From: Camellia lanceoleosa
Lineage: Eukaryota > Streptophyta > Magnoliopsida > Ericales > Theaceae
Assembly: GCA_025200525.1 (NCBI GenBank)
Contig: CM045762.1
Coordinates: 123,819,752-123,883,751, forward strand
Reading direction: 5' to 3'
Length of the DNA stretch: 64,000 nucleotides
The notes below the pieces were generated by a model. That model saw only the letters and a program-made list of their open reading frames with translations. It had not been told where the DNA came from and ran no database searches. Shown piece after piece: positions 1 to 10,756 of the stretch. Made by a program: the position numbers and the translations under genes. Position 1 is the stretch's first letter. Every line of letters starts with the position of its first letter.

Positions 1-296
1 CACTAGGTCTGGGCCATGTGTTTTGGAGCCTAGCCCATCCACCAGCTCAAGGCCTACTCCCACCAGAGGCCCAATGCAATTTTTGGCGGAAAAATTTAAA
101 CAATTTAAAAAAAATGTTTAGGCCCGTCCAGGCCCAGCCTAAGCTAGAGCCCACATTCGCTGGCCTGGCCTAAGCCCAAATATCCCCTAGTCCTGGTCCT
201 AATTTTCTTGCTCGTGGGGCGGCCTGGCTCGACCGGCCCAAATTTTGATGGGAGCCCGTATGGCCCGACATGGGCCGGGCCAAATTTACACCCTTA
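1..296. mobile_element. hAT-like non-autonomous fragment (right end)
   Basis: This is a GGCCC/GGGCC-rich block, sharply different from the A+T-rich flanks. It ends with a short segment that reads TAAGGGTGTAAATTTGG on the minus strand. Plant hAT-type non-autonomous elements often end in TAGGGGTG-like termini followed by such G+C-rich stretches. The left end lies outside the window, so neither the terminal repeat pair nor a target duplication can be checked. No coding potential is visible. Confidence 0.4.
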
Positions 297-642
297 CCTT
301 AGGCCCATGAAATTCATTGATTTGAAGGGGGTTTAAATAGTCAATTAAAGCTGATTATATAGGCTTGCAAAAGGAGAAATTATAACTAGGTTCAGTTAAC
401 AAGTGTCATAAGATAATTGATTAACAATATTTAAAAGGGAATTGATTGAAAAATCCTATTAGAAAGATGGGTGTATCAGTAAGTCGTTCTAACTTTTTTG
501 TACATCAAAAAATCCTGTTCACTTTTAATTATTACTGCAAAATCCTATTATTTATTTTTTAACAGTGTTTTCATAAAAGTGTCACTAATTGTAAGTTTTT
601 AGCAACAATTTAAAAAATTCGTTGCAGAAATGTGTCACTAGT
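297..642. other. A+T-rich flank with CACTA-like subterminal repeats
   Basis: No gene is visible. From about 560 the sequence carries imperfect repeats of the type GTGTCACTARTTGTAAG followed by TTTTTAGCAACAATTT and a partly complementary TTCGTTGCAGAAA. The same style of sequence (TTTTTAGCGACAGGTTT) resumes at 15150, on the far side of element A. Element A therefore inserted into a pre-existing repeat, possibly the subterminal region of the CACTA element whose right end is at 17352. Confidence 0.4.
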
Positions 643-830
643 TATAAGGATTCCGATTTAGACCCGACCCCGTTTATTGTTTTGAATTCGGGTTTCTTTG
701 TCCTTAATAACTATCCATGTTCTTGTTCATCTTACTCTCTATTGAATTGGGTTGTGTGAGCATTGTAGTTGCTTTTGAAATATGTAAGTAGTTCGTCTTT
801 TAAAGGAGTTATTGCCTAGAATTCTGGTTG

Positions 831-1116
831 TTCGCTCGAGCAAACTTTCTTGTGCTCAAGCAGTCTTCAAGAACTCCCAGTACTTTTGCAGGTCTGCAAA
901 ACTTCTAGGAGTGTAGTGTTTTTTGCTCGATCGAACTTTCTTGCGCTCAAACGGTCTTGACTTGGGCAGTCTTTCTTGCACTCAAGCGGTTAGCCTTTGT
1001 TTGCAAAACTTCTGGGAGGGTGTCATTGTGCGCTTGAGTAGTAACTTTGTTCGCTCGAGCAGTATCACTTATTGTGTATGGTCACTCAAGCGGTGTTTTG
1101 GTTGCTCGAGCGGTCT
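831..1116. promoter_or_regulatory. Array of CTCGAG-centred motifs in LTR A
   Basis: About nine copies of a 10-mer near CGCTCGAGCG are present, for example TTCGCTCGAGCAAAC at 831 and TTCGCTCGAGCAGTA near 1049. Degenerate copies with CTCAAG also occur. They lie about 190-470 bases from the LTR start and before a TC-rich stretch that looks like a transcript leader. The matching array is kept in the 3' LTR. A role as promoter-proximal binding sites is inference. Confidence 0.5.
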
Positions 1117-2304
1117 GCACATATCTCAGTTCGTAAAAGTCACTTTTTAGATCACTTTTTTTGGTTTTCTTTCTCTTCTCTCTCATTTTTGCCATTTTTG
1201 GGTTTCTTTAACCTAAAAGCTTTGGCTTCATCTAGTTACATCCATTTTCTACCCCCAGTCCTATATATCAAAATGTAGAGGGTCATGAGGGCATCGTTTT
1301 AATCCAAGCAGATCGTAATCTAAGCGGATCATGATTTCGTCGCCAATGGATTTTTGCCTTTTCTCATTTTCACTTCAAGAGGTAGGTATTCTAGAGCTTC
1401 TCTTCAATACCTCGCTTGTGGTACTTTTTACGACATTTAAAAACATAGTGTTATGGTTGTTTTTGTTAAAAAGCATACAGGTTGGTTTGGGTTTAAATTG
1501 GTGGGTTTGTGGGTTATGTTTATAATTGATTATGGGTTGCAAAATCATGTTTAGGATATGGGGTTGGTGGGGTTTGGTATCTCCTTTGTAAATTTTGGGA
1601 TGTTAAAGGAAAAGCTTAAGGTGAATTGAAATTGGGTTATGTTGTGGTTGCTTACAAATTTTGGGATTTTGATTAATGTTATTAGGTCTTGGTAAGTGTT
1701 GTGTATGTTGGGATTTGGAATAATGAGTACTTGTTTTTAAAACAAATGTGATTAATTATCTCCTTTATAAAACGTGAGAGTTTGGAACGTACGAGAATAT
1801 GGAAATATCTATGGGTGTACTTATTGCTTTGATTACATAATTGGCATCTAGAGTTTTGTCATTGGCCATCTGTAGAGGATGGTATTGATTGTTGGTAGAT
1901 ACATGCTGTGAGTACTATTGTAGGATGGGCTATGTAAGGTAGAAGGATATATTGTTGATTGTAATTGGACATTGTGAATAAATAAATTCCATTGTTGAGT
2001 TATTGATTATGTTATTAGAAAATGAACTGGAATGCTGGTGGATGTGTTTATGTTATGAGATGGTCATTGGATAGTTATGGTTTTGATGTTTGGTAATCCA
2101 CATTTTGTTTTGGGAACATTTAAAAAATGTAGGAAAACCTGTTGTTGAACGATAGTGCATGGAGCACGTTTTAGAAGAAGTGGGATAATGTATTTAACCG
2201 TCATTAGTTGAGATTGTGATAATTGGACTAGATGTATGTGTTACACTGTGTATTATTTTTGGTGGTTAGCGTGTTATGCTTTAAATTGTATGTTGCTTGG
2301 GAGG

Positions 2305-2530
2305 TCTATTTCTCTCCGGGTGAGGCCAATAAAGCGTGGCACATTGACAGAGGTTTCCTCTCCCTACCAGTTTACGCCTGGTGAAGTGTGAAATGAGGTC
2401 TGTTTCTCTTTGGGTAAGGCCAGTACATCGTGGCACATTGACAAAGGTTTCATCTCTTTTTCGGTTTGCGCACGGAAAAGTGTGATCTAAGGGGCACCCC
2501 CTTCTTGGTGAGGTCAGTAAAGTGTTATAG
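2305..2530 (+). repeat. 98-bp tandem repeat inside LTR A
   Basis: There are two full units and one partial unit. Each reads GTCTRTTTCTCTY...GGTGAGGCC followed by GTGGCACATTGACA and ends near a GTGAAGTGTGA-type segment. The same array is present in the 3' LTR at 14052-14275, so it predates the insertion of element A. The function is unknown. Confidence 0.65.
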
Positions 2531-2932
2531 ATTATTTGTGTTGTAGGATTTGCCATCTGTACTATAGGCTAGTGGAGATGAAATTGGTAATGTGTATTAC
2601 TTCAGTTATTTCTTTTTGAATGTATATTTGTTATTGGTTTTCATGTTGTGGTTGTCTTTTTGTCCTTGACCCAATGGTCAGGGAATGTAGTAGATGTATT
2701 GGTGCGTAGGTGCGTATGGTGTATTGAGATGTAGAGTTGGGTTATGACTTGCTTGTGGGCTTATGTTTTCGGAATGATTGTTTAAGTGAGATTCTTTTAT
2801 GTCAACGTGGAAGGTTTATTAAAACAACAAAATGGGTTTTGAATGTTTTTGGAAGTAAAACGAAAATTTGCAAGAGAATGATTGATTTTCTATTGTGTTA
2901 TGTCAAGAGGATATTTTTGAGAAAAACATATT

Positions 2933-4855
2933 TATAGCGATTCTGGCTTAGACTCGGCCTATTTGATGTTTTGGATCCGGGTTTCATTGTCTTATATAGT
3001 TGTTCATGTCTTGTTTCCCCTTATCTCTCTTTGAGTTTGGCTTTGGGTCGTGTTGTTTACGTTTGGAATAGGTTGGTAGCTTGTTTTTCAAATTATTGAT
3101 GTGCAGAATTTTGTTCCTTCGTTCGAGCCACACTTCTTGTGCTCAAGCGGTCTTTGTGAACCTCCAGTACTTTTGTAGGTTTGTAAAACTACTGCGAGTT
3201 TGCATTCTTCACTCGAGTGAAACTTCTTGCGCTTGAGTGAACTATGCGTATATCAATTCGTAAAATCACTTTTTTGAGTCACTTTTTCATCTCTCTCTCT
3301 CTCTCTCTCTACATTTCAAAACACTATTCTCTTTCTCTCTCTCTCTCTCTCTCCCTCTAAAACTCACCTACCTCTCTCTAAAAGACCTAGATCCGTCGAT
3401 CTGTTCACTCGTGTGCCTTTGTTAAAAAGGTAGAGCTTGACAAGAGCTTCGTTATAATTGGAGCAAAGTTGATTTTTGGCATCTTTGAGTTTCCATAACT
3501 CCTTCAATCATCTTCTAAGTTTGAGGTAGGGATATCTCCACACTTTTTATGAGTTTTAACTTGGTTATTTGTTATTTCTAAGCAATATTGAGATTTTGGA
3601 AGATTTGGAATAATCTAGGGTTTTGGGTAAAAATCAAAAGAGGGTTTTTTTTGTTTTGTTTTGTCAAATGGATCCTTGAAAATGATTTTGATATTGAAGA
3701 AAATGTTGAATTGGGAACAAATAGTTGATTTTGATATTTGGGATAGATTTTGGAAAGGAAAGGGAAGGGATTTTGCCCTAAATGCCTCAAATGTTGATTT
3801 TGTTTAAATTATGAGATTGATATTGAAATTGTGAAATTGGATTGATGTTGATGATGATGGTGGAGTTAAATATGTATTATCACTCACCTCTTGAAAATTT
3901 GGAGACTTTATCTTTATTGATAATTCTTTATCTATTTAGAAATATCTATTTTGGGCTATCGGTGGAGGATAGCTATGAGTGTTGTAGAAATTTCATGTGA
4001 ATTAGGAGTATTGAAATTATTTTTCTCAGTCATTTGCGTTGAGCATTATCTCATGCTTTTACATTGGAAATGTTTATCGTTTTGAGAAAAATGGGTGAAT
4101 TTGGGAAAAACATGTATTGTAATGTTGAAATAAGTTGGTCTGAATGTCCATGGTGAAAGTACTAAAAATCGTGCGTATACATGGGTGTTGATACCGCGGA
4201 CGAAATTTCTATGAAATAGCAATAGTAGTGCTTATATAGCCTACATTTACATGGATCTCGGTTTACGGTTTCCTTTGGATGAAATTTTCGGCAAAGGTTG
4301 TATTGTTTTGGAATTCCCAGAGTGTGATTCACTGTCCTATTTTCTATTGTAAATGAAATGATTTATGAAACATGATATTGACTTGGCATTTTATGGTTTT
4401 GGAAAGAGACGTAAATTGTTTTGGTACGAGCATTGCATACGCATTCACCTTATATCTTTGTTAAGATTCATACATTGTGATGGATTATTTATACTAGGCT
4501 TTGGTTTGCCCTATGTGGAAAAAAACATTTCAGGTGCTGATGATATGCCTCTGCCAAGGCAATAGTTTGGGAGGACTTGGAGCGAGAGCTTCTTTTGTGT
4601 ATTTACTGTACTTACTTTTGTACAACCAAGGGCTTTAATTGTATTAGACTTAAGTCCACTTTTGTTGTAACCAAGCATCGTCTTGGAAAGATGTATGCCC
4701 TTAGGTCATTTCTTATTTGTCTAACTTTCATCTTATCTTTCTATTATATCACTCTTGTGTAAAGCTTAATTGTAAATCAATGAAAGATAACTTTGTCATT
4801 GTGATCACTTTTTGATGTTGAGTATGGGTTATAGTAATTATTTCGGAGCGTTACA
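2933..4855 (+). mobile_element. Solo LTR nested in the 5' LTR of A
   Basis: The block is absent from the 3' LTR of element A. It begins TATAGCGATTCTGG and ends GGAGCGTTACA, as the LTRs of element C do, and it shares their AGGTAGGGATATC and TTTCAGGTGCTG-type internal segments. It contains four CTCGAG-like motifs near 3120-3240, TC microsatellites at 3290-3356, and a leader-like region. A clean target duplication is not visible: the flanks read ATATT and ATACC, and about 9 bases of the pre-insertion site seem lost. No internal retroelement sequence is present, hence solo LTR. Confidence 0.75.
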
Positions 4856-5350
4856 ATACCTTTGGATATCAACTGTCATACTACTTATATGGTATATCAT
4901 TGTGCATGCATGATCATTTTTATCTATATGTTGTGATTGGTTAGGATCTTTGGGATCTCTATTGGGCTTAATGCTCATCCCACATGTTGACAAACTTTTT
5001 AGGTACAAGGCTGGAGGATTATTCATGACTTAAAGTCTTTTATTTATTGGCCATGGGGACCTTTACTTGTTGGCCAAGTGCCATATATTGTGTAAGGGTA
5101 AGTCCCTTTATTTCTGTTTGTTGTTATTCAATGTGCAAGGGTAAATCCCTATTATTTCTGTTTGTTGTTATTCAATGTAAGCCCAAGGGCATCATACCAT
5201 GTCTTATTTATATATCGTCATCATTGTCGTGAGGGAATGTTATTATTTATTCCTCGTTTATGTTCTCAAATGGATGAAATGATTTAAAATGGTATTATTA
5301 TAAAGGATTTGGTAATGAACTCGAGTAATAAAAGTCAGGGCTTTACAGCT

Positions 5351-5362
5351 TGGTATCAGAGC
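5351..5362 (+). other. Primer-binding site of element A (initiator tRNA-Met)
   Basis: TGGTATCAGAGC lies three bases after the LTR end GTTACA. It is complementary to the 3' end of plant initiator tRNA-Met, the usual primer for Tekay-type and most Copia elements. Confidence 0.9.
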
Positions 5363-7639
5363 TAGCTGACTCGAATACTTTAGGCTTGTGGGAAGCGATT
5401 TTTTACCATAGTGGGTTTGCTACGCTTAGTGAGGACATTGCATATAGATGATTTATGTGTTATGATTCTATGTGTTGCATTTATATAAGCATGGGGTTAA
5501 ATTTCTGAGATAATACTTGTCACCAATGAACTTGCTTAGAGGTCTCATTGGAAACACATTTGATCAACGTGGTTTCTTATGAGAATTCCTTGAGAGTTTT
5601 GGGGTACGTAGTTATCCTTGTGGACTTGATTCGGTTACGTGATTAAATGTTTAACTGTTGAAGTGACTTGAATTGGGTATCATGTTAAGGTTGTCTTGTG
5701 GCTTAACAGTATTACGCGTGAGCCTCTAGCAAGGCCGTTTCGATTGTACATTAAGTTTGTTTGTTTTTTTTTTTTTTTGCTTTGGTTTTATAGGATTTCT
5801 TCACGAGGGAGAAGAGATCACGTAAGGAGTAGGACTGTCGATAGAGGCACAGCTGTTCCGTTAGTACCTACCTCTGCAGCGTCAATTGTGGGTGAGGAAG
5901 TTGCAAATGAGATTGTGAGAGCAGTGAGAGACGCTTTAGCTCGCAATGAGGGGAACCATGGGCATAACCTTAAGTTGGCCAAGGAGTTTCTCATTTCCTA
6001 TCTGTGGACGCGCCCCGCGTGAGGGCCTCACCCTACAGTTCGGACTCGATTCGTCACGGTTCTTAATCTAAACCAAAGAGTTCAAATCCGGCAAATCGTT
6101 TTGAGAAAAGAGATTTTAGAAAAGACGTACCAAACATGGACTGCTTTGCTAGATACAGAGTCGCCACCTAAATATTTTATTTTGGGGGAATTTAGGAAAC
6201 CCTGACTCGTTTGCCTAAGGCCACGTGTCCGTCATCACCAAAGTTGCCTCGGCTCGGGAACTTGGGTACGATTGGGGAAGGCCAGCTATGAGCACCCCCT
6301 CTCGCCCGATCCGAAGATCGGCCTTTACTAACCATGATATCTCGTTTTTGACAACACATGCGTTCTTATTCCGATTAATTAGCTAATCTTACTATGTGAT
6401 GCACACAACCCAAAAGTACAGACTAGATCGCCTAATTTGGAACGAAGCATTGCATATCCGTTTGTTTGGAAAATGGTTTGAGATTTGCTACTTGCAAGTA
6501 GGCTAAAATACGGATTTCAATGAGTTATCCCAACTCAAACAATCCAACCTTCACCCACAGGCATTCAGGCAGTTATATCACATAAGCACATAGCCTCATG
6601 GTAAGCATGCTATCATGGTAACACTCACACTCATGCAAGGATGCTAAAACATAAATGCTTATTGAGTGCTCCAAGCCAAAACAGAAACTAGTTAGTAATC
6701 AATGCATGATCCTAGTTCATGTTAAGATGGCTAATGCAACACAGGCAAAATGCAACTAGAATAGGCTCGGCTAATCTAAGATGGCATATGAGATGCTACA
6801 AATAACATGTATTCAACTTGGAATTGAAATACAATGCAGTTAGTATGATGCGCCGAGCCCGGTGCATGCAAGACAAATGTATGGATGCACGCATGCATAG
6901 CATAAGGTATGCTAATTTAAATATGCCCTAACACTAACCGTCAAAAGCAAGTAAGTAAAAGGGAGAAAGAAGTGGGGGTTGGAAGGCATGCACACACGCA
7001 CCCACACTTATTACAGATTCGTCCTCGCTCGGAGGGACCAAAAGAATAATACAATTTAATTAACCTACAAGATAATTAAATAATTTACAGACCACCTAAT
7101 TAATTAACAAATTAATTAAGCTAAGGAAAACAGTAAAAGGCCCCGGGAAGAGGGATGCACACGTGCTCGGATTGGCTTTGCCCAGAAATCCAACGCCATG
7201 CACAAGCTGCCTCTGTTTACCTTGCTCTGCTCCTCTGAGGAGATTTGCACAAATCCCAAGAAACACTCTATGGGCACTGGGGAACACCACCGGCTAGGAG
7301 GAAACATCACCGGCCATGGTAGGATGGTCATCGACCATTAATTGAGCTCTCGGCCAAATATGTTTGGTCGGTCGGCAATAGAGATGGCCAGCCGACCAAT
7401 TTTTCCTACAAAAACCTGTTTTGACAGCAACAGAGGGCAAAACATGGCATGGCAATGCATTTCAAGCAAATGTGTGCACAACCACACCCCTTATCATGTT
7501 TATGACTCAAAGGGGTATGGTCCTTGATTCTCGGACCACCAATCGTGCATTTCAATGCGTAATGGCCCAAGGAACCAAGTTGTGCATTTTGATTTCAAAT
7601 GAAATGCAAACAAACACATAAGGCCCAACCTCTATCACT

Positions 7640-8760
7640 TGATCAAGAGACAAGGCATGCATGCTCAATGCAATGCAACCTGGGCATGTGAACTAAGCAT
7701 GCAATATGAACATGAGGGCAAGCATGCAACAAAATGCAATATGGCTAAGCATGTGTCAACAATGCAAGTAATGAGCATGCAAAACATTATGCAACCGAAG
7801 CATGCAAGCATGTAGCAATGTGACCACATTTGAACAACATGCGAAAGGTGGACTTAGACCAATATGGACAAGCCTCGGCCATGTCTAAATAGGAAGCCAA
7901 AATGCTATGGAATGGAGGCAAATACACACACAAACAATGCATGCAAACATGGCCCAACACTTAAGCATATAGAGACAACTTTTAAGTACACTTAAAAGAG
8001 GAACAACATGGGCATATGGCATGCAATGTAAGTTCTGAAAATCATGTTAATGATGGTGCCAAAACAAGCTAACAAGACAAACATAGCATACAACAAATGG
8101 TCTAAAGCCTAAGGCTCACCAAAGAAGCATTGAACTACACTTAGTGCAGCCACACATGGCATGAATTAAGTGATTGAAAACAGAGATGTGACATGCTAAA
8201 ATGAGCCTCAAAACCCACCTAAATGGCATCTAAATGGCTTAAGTATGGAAGCATGCACAAGGGCCCAAACAAGGAGCATAAGACAACAACCTTTTAACAC
8301 ATTAAAGGGGTATCAAATGCAAGCATATGGGCATGTCACAAGGACTGAAATAACATGAAAAGTGGTTCCAAACCACTAAAATGATGCAAGGATGGCATGC
8401 TAGAGGGGTCAATGCTCAAGGCATACAAGAGAGTTTGCACGGTAGCTATACAAAGCAAAGCATGGATGACTCAAATGACCAAAAATAGTCCCTTAGCATA
8501 CTAAAACAAGCATAAAAGCTTCACAAAGCTAGGCCAAAACACATGAGCATGATAGTCTAAATGCTATGCACATGTTAAGGCAAATCATGGCATTACAAGA
8601 TATGTATGCAAGCTAAGCATGGTGTGTCTAAACCAACTTAAAACAGTGCTATAACATGGCAAAATAAGCACAAATACTAGCTAAGACATGGCCAACATGC
8701 ACTTAAAAATGATGCTCACACATGAGGCTTAAATGGCACTTTTTGAAGACAACAAGGAGA
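7640..8760. repeat. GCATGC-rich low-complexity part of the solo LTR
   Basis: This A-rich sequence (plus strand) is strewn with AGCATGCAA, AATGCAA, AACATGG and GGCATG words, without a fixed period. It lies downstream of the TATA box in the LTR's own orientation, so it would be transcribed. No reading frame of interest is seen. Confidence 0.5.
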
Positions 8761-9302
8761 GGCGATGGCCCTCTCCTTCTTAGGACCTCAAACCACCATC
8801 TTCACCACTGAAATCTCTCAAGATTTTATTGGTGAGGAGGTCCAAACAAGGTGGTCCCGGAGCTCACCAAAAATGCACAAAAATAGGGCCTAACAAGGCC
8901 TAAGAGGGGGTAAACGACCCCAAACACAAATGTGTTCTAAAAAAACTTAAAAAGGAGCTTAAAATAAGACTTTTTTTAGTTTATGACAAAGCTCAAAACA
9001 ACATGCAAGACAGGCTAAAAGTCCGTGCAAAAACGGAAAATAAAGAGGGTAAGAAGTTACCTTTGAGGACCAGCAAGAACCAGCAGCCTCTAAACCCAAA
9101 AATGCAACCCTCAACCTCTGAAAATCAGCTCCAAGGTACTTGGATGGGTGATGGGGGTGTTGTGCTAGGAGGTGTAGTTCAAATGGCCAAGAACTATACC
9201 TTTTTGCACCCTCTAACCCACACAAATGTAGAGAGAGAGGGAGTGATATATATATGATATATATCAAATTTTTCTAACCCTTGAAATGGGAGGAGAGGCC
9301 CT

Positions 9303-9311
9303 CTATTTATA
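9303..9311 (-). promoter_or_regulatory. TATA box of the Tat/Ogre solo LTR
   Basis: The minus strand reads TATAAATAG here, a good plant TATA box, in the orientation of the LTR. It is directly downstream of the AAGCTT motif array. Transcription would be expected to start about 30 bases further on, near 9270. Confidence 0.6.
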
Positions 9312-9328
9312 GAGCAAGGCAAAAGGCC

Positions 9329-9610
9329 TAAGCTTCTTGGAGAAGCTAAGGCAAAAGGGTCAAAGGGGGCAAGCTTCCAAGAGAAGCTAAGTCAAAAGGT
9401 CCAAGCTTCTTCAAGAAGCTTAGAACAAAAGGGTCAAGCTTCTTGGAGAAGCCAGACAATGGTTCAAGCTTCTTGGAGAAGTTAAACCAAGGGTGCAAAA
9501 GGTTCAAGCTTCTTGGAGAAGCTAAACCAAGGGTTCAAAAGGTTCAAGCTTCCTCAAGAAGCTAAAAACCAAGGGTCTAAAAGGTTCAAGCTTCCTCAAG
9601 AAGCTAAAAC
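9329..9610. repeat. Eight AAGCTT-centred inverted motifs
   Basis: Copies of AAGCTTCTTGGAGAAGCTAA, or the variant AAGCTTCCTCAAGAAGCTAA, start near 9329, 9371, 9403, 9437, 9467, 9506, 9546 and 9588, spaced 30-42 bases. Each has arms AAGCTTCT and AGAAGCTT. They sit immediately upstream of the TATA box on the minus strand, the position of a U3 enhancer. Confidence 0.7.
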
Positions 9611-9649
9611 AGGGGTTTAAAAGGGTCAAGCCATCCCAAGAACAGGTCT

Positions 9650-9790
9650 CGGCCAGAAAAAGAGTCAATCAGCCAAATAAATATGGCCGACCGACCACAA
9701 AAGGTGCTGACTGACCACCAAAGGTGCCGACCGGCCACACAAGGTGCCGACCGACCATCACCAATGGCCGGTGGCAAGAAAACAGGGTCG
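9650..9790. repeat. GGTGCCGACCGACCA repeats
   Basis: Four to five imperfect copies of a roughly 20-bp unit containing GGTGCCGACCGACCA lie near the start of the solo LTR (minus orientation). Related CCGGCC/GGTCGGTCGG words recur at 7270-7400 in the same LTR. Confidence 0.55.
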
Positions 9791-10756
9791 GTGGCCTCAA
9801 GCCATGGCCAGTGAGGTGTGGGGAAGGCCAACAAGCCATTCCCTACCCTCCAGAGCAAAAACCTAAGTCGAGAGGTCTTGAGGCAAGGTACGCGGCCGAA
9901 ACCTCTGAGAACTCAAGACGAACACAAACATGGATGATCACCAAGTGTTCAAATGGTGACGTCCAAGTCTTGAGGATGGTCAAAAATGGGGTGTCTACAC
10001 TATCCACCTGTGTTTTTAAGGGAGCCTAAGCCGTTGGAGGCTGATGATTGGTTATAGCAGATTACCGAGACTCTTGATATGCTCAGAATCGAAGATGAGG
10101 AGTTGAGGGTTGTGTTGGCTGGTTTCCACCTGAAGAGAGATGCCAGTTATTGGTGGAAAATAGTGCGAGTTTCTGTGGGCACTACTTGGGTTGCATTCAT
10201 CGAGGCCTTTTTAGCTAAGTACTTTCCTCCTTCTGCTTGGGAAAAATTAAGGAACCAGTTTGTTGAGTTGCGCCAGGAGGATATTCCTTTGGCATAGTTT
10301 GAGGTGAGGTTCGCCAGTTTGTCGAGGTTCGCTTCGGAGTTAGTCGCATCAGAGGAATAACATTGTTTTGAGTTTGATGAAAGATTATGTTACCTTATTC
10401 GGGGAAGGGTTACTGGGGCAATGTATAGAGATTATCACATCTTGGTAGAGGTAGCGGCTCACATGGAAGCCGTTAATAGTATTGTTGGTTAGGATGAGGA
10501 GGAAGAGGCCATACCGGCAAGTTCGACTGTTCGGAGAGGTAGTAGACCTAGTAAGAATTAGAGATGGGCAAGATTGCAGGCACAGATACAGTTAACGTCT
10601 CAATCCACTTTTGGTTCTTCAGACTCATCCTTTGGAGAGTCTAGTCAGGCACGGGCTTCATCGAGTCAGTCTCAGAATAAGGGACCACCTATTTGTTCTA
10701 GATGTGGTTGGACGGGCCATGTTCGCCGTCGTTGCCCTCTGCGAGAGGGGAGTTAG

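Larger units (their letters stand above)
643..5347 (+). repeat. 5' LTR of element A (interrupted)
   Basis: It matches the 3' LTR at 12460-15141 over its whole length apart from the 1.9 kb block at 2933-4855, which is a nested solo LTR. The LTR without the insertion is about 2.8 kb. It has an array of CTCGAG-centred motifs at 831-1116, a 98-bp internal tandem repeat at 2305-2530, and ends GTTACA directly before the primer-binding site. The two LTRs differ by many substitutions, so this is an old insertion. Confidence 0.85.
6003..9999 (-). mobile_element. Tat/Ogre-type solo LTR, 4.0 kb
   Basis: On the minus strand the block starts TGTAGACACCCC and ends CGCGTCCACA, typical termini of Tat/Ogre gypsy LTRs. 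A perfect 5-bp target duplication CTATC flanks it (5998-6002 and 10000-10004), and gag of element A resumes directly on the far side. There is no primer site, gag or pol, so this is a solo LTR. In minus-strand order it holds GCCGACCGACC repeats (about 9790-9650), eight AAGCTT-centred inverted motifs (9610-9329), a TATA box (9311-9303), and a long downstream part rich in AGCATGC words (8760-7640). Short open frames inside it have no family signature. Confidence 0.88.
5696..10756 (+). pseudogene. gag: gag of element A, broken, split by solo LTR
   Basis: The upstream part (to 6000) encodes an N-terminal gag segment with SSRGRRDHVRSRTVDRG and VGEEVANEIVRAVRDALAR. The usual start codon seems to have become ATT near 5795, although an in-frame ATG exists at 5696. 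The Tat/Ogre solo LTR at 6003-9999 interrupts it. After 10005 the core resumes with EPLEADDW, ETLDMLRIEDEELRV, LAGFHLKRDASYWWK and WVAFIEAFLAKYFP, the conserved Ty3/gypsy gag (retrotrans_gag) core. At least three in-frame stops and one frameshift are present. The C-terminus keeps a complete CCHC zinc knuckle (C-x2-C-x4-H-x4-C, about 10694-10735). Gag would package the RNA into virus-like particles in the cytoplasm. No product is possible now. Confidence 0.85.

Noticed and set aside
3290..3356. TC microsatellite as a possible promoter of a host gene
   Set aside because: It lies in the leader region of a solo LTR and no host gene follows.
5351..5362. tRNA-Met-like sequence, also at 39282 and 28895
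   Set aside because: Only the 12 bases complementary to the tRNA 3' end are present, next to LTR ends. These are primer sites and not tRNA genes.
7096..9858. Several open frames of 60-100 residues between 7.1 and 9.9 kb
   Set aside because: All lie in the 4 kb Tat/Ogre solo LTR, on both strands, without codon pattern or homology.
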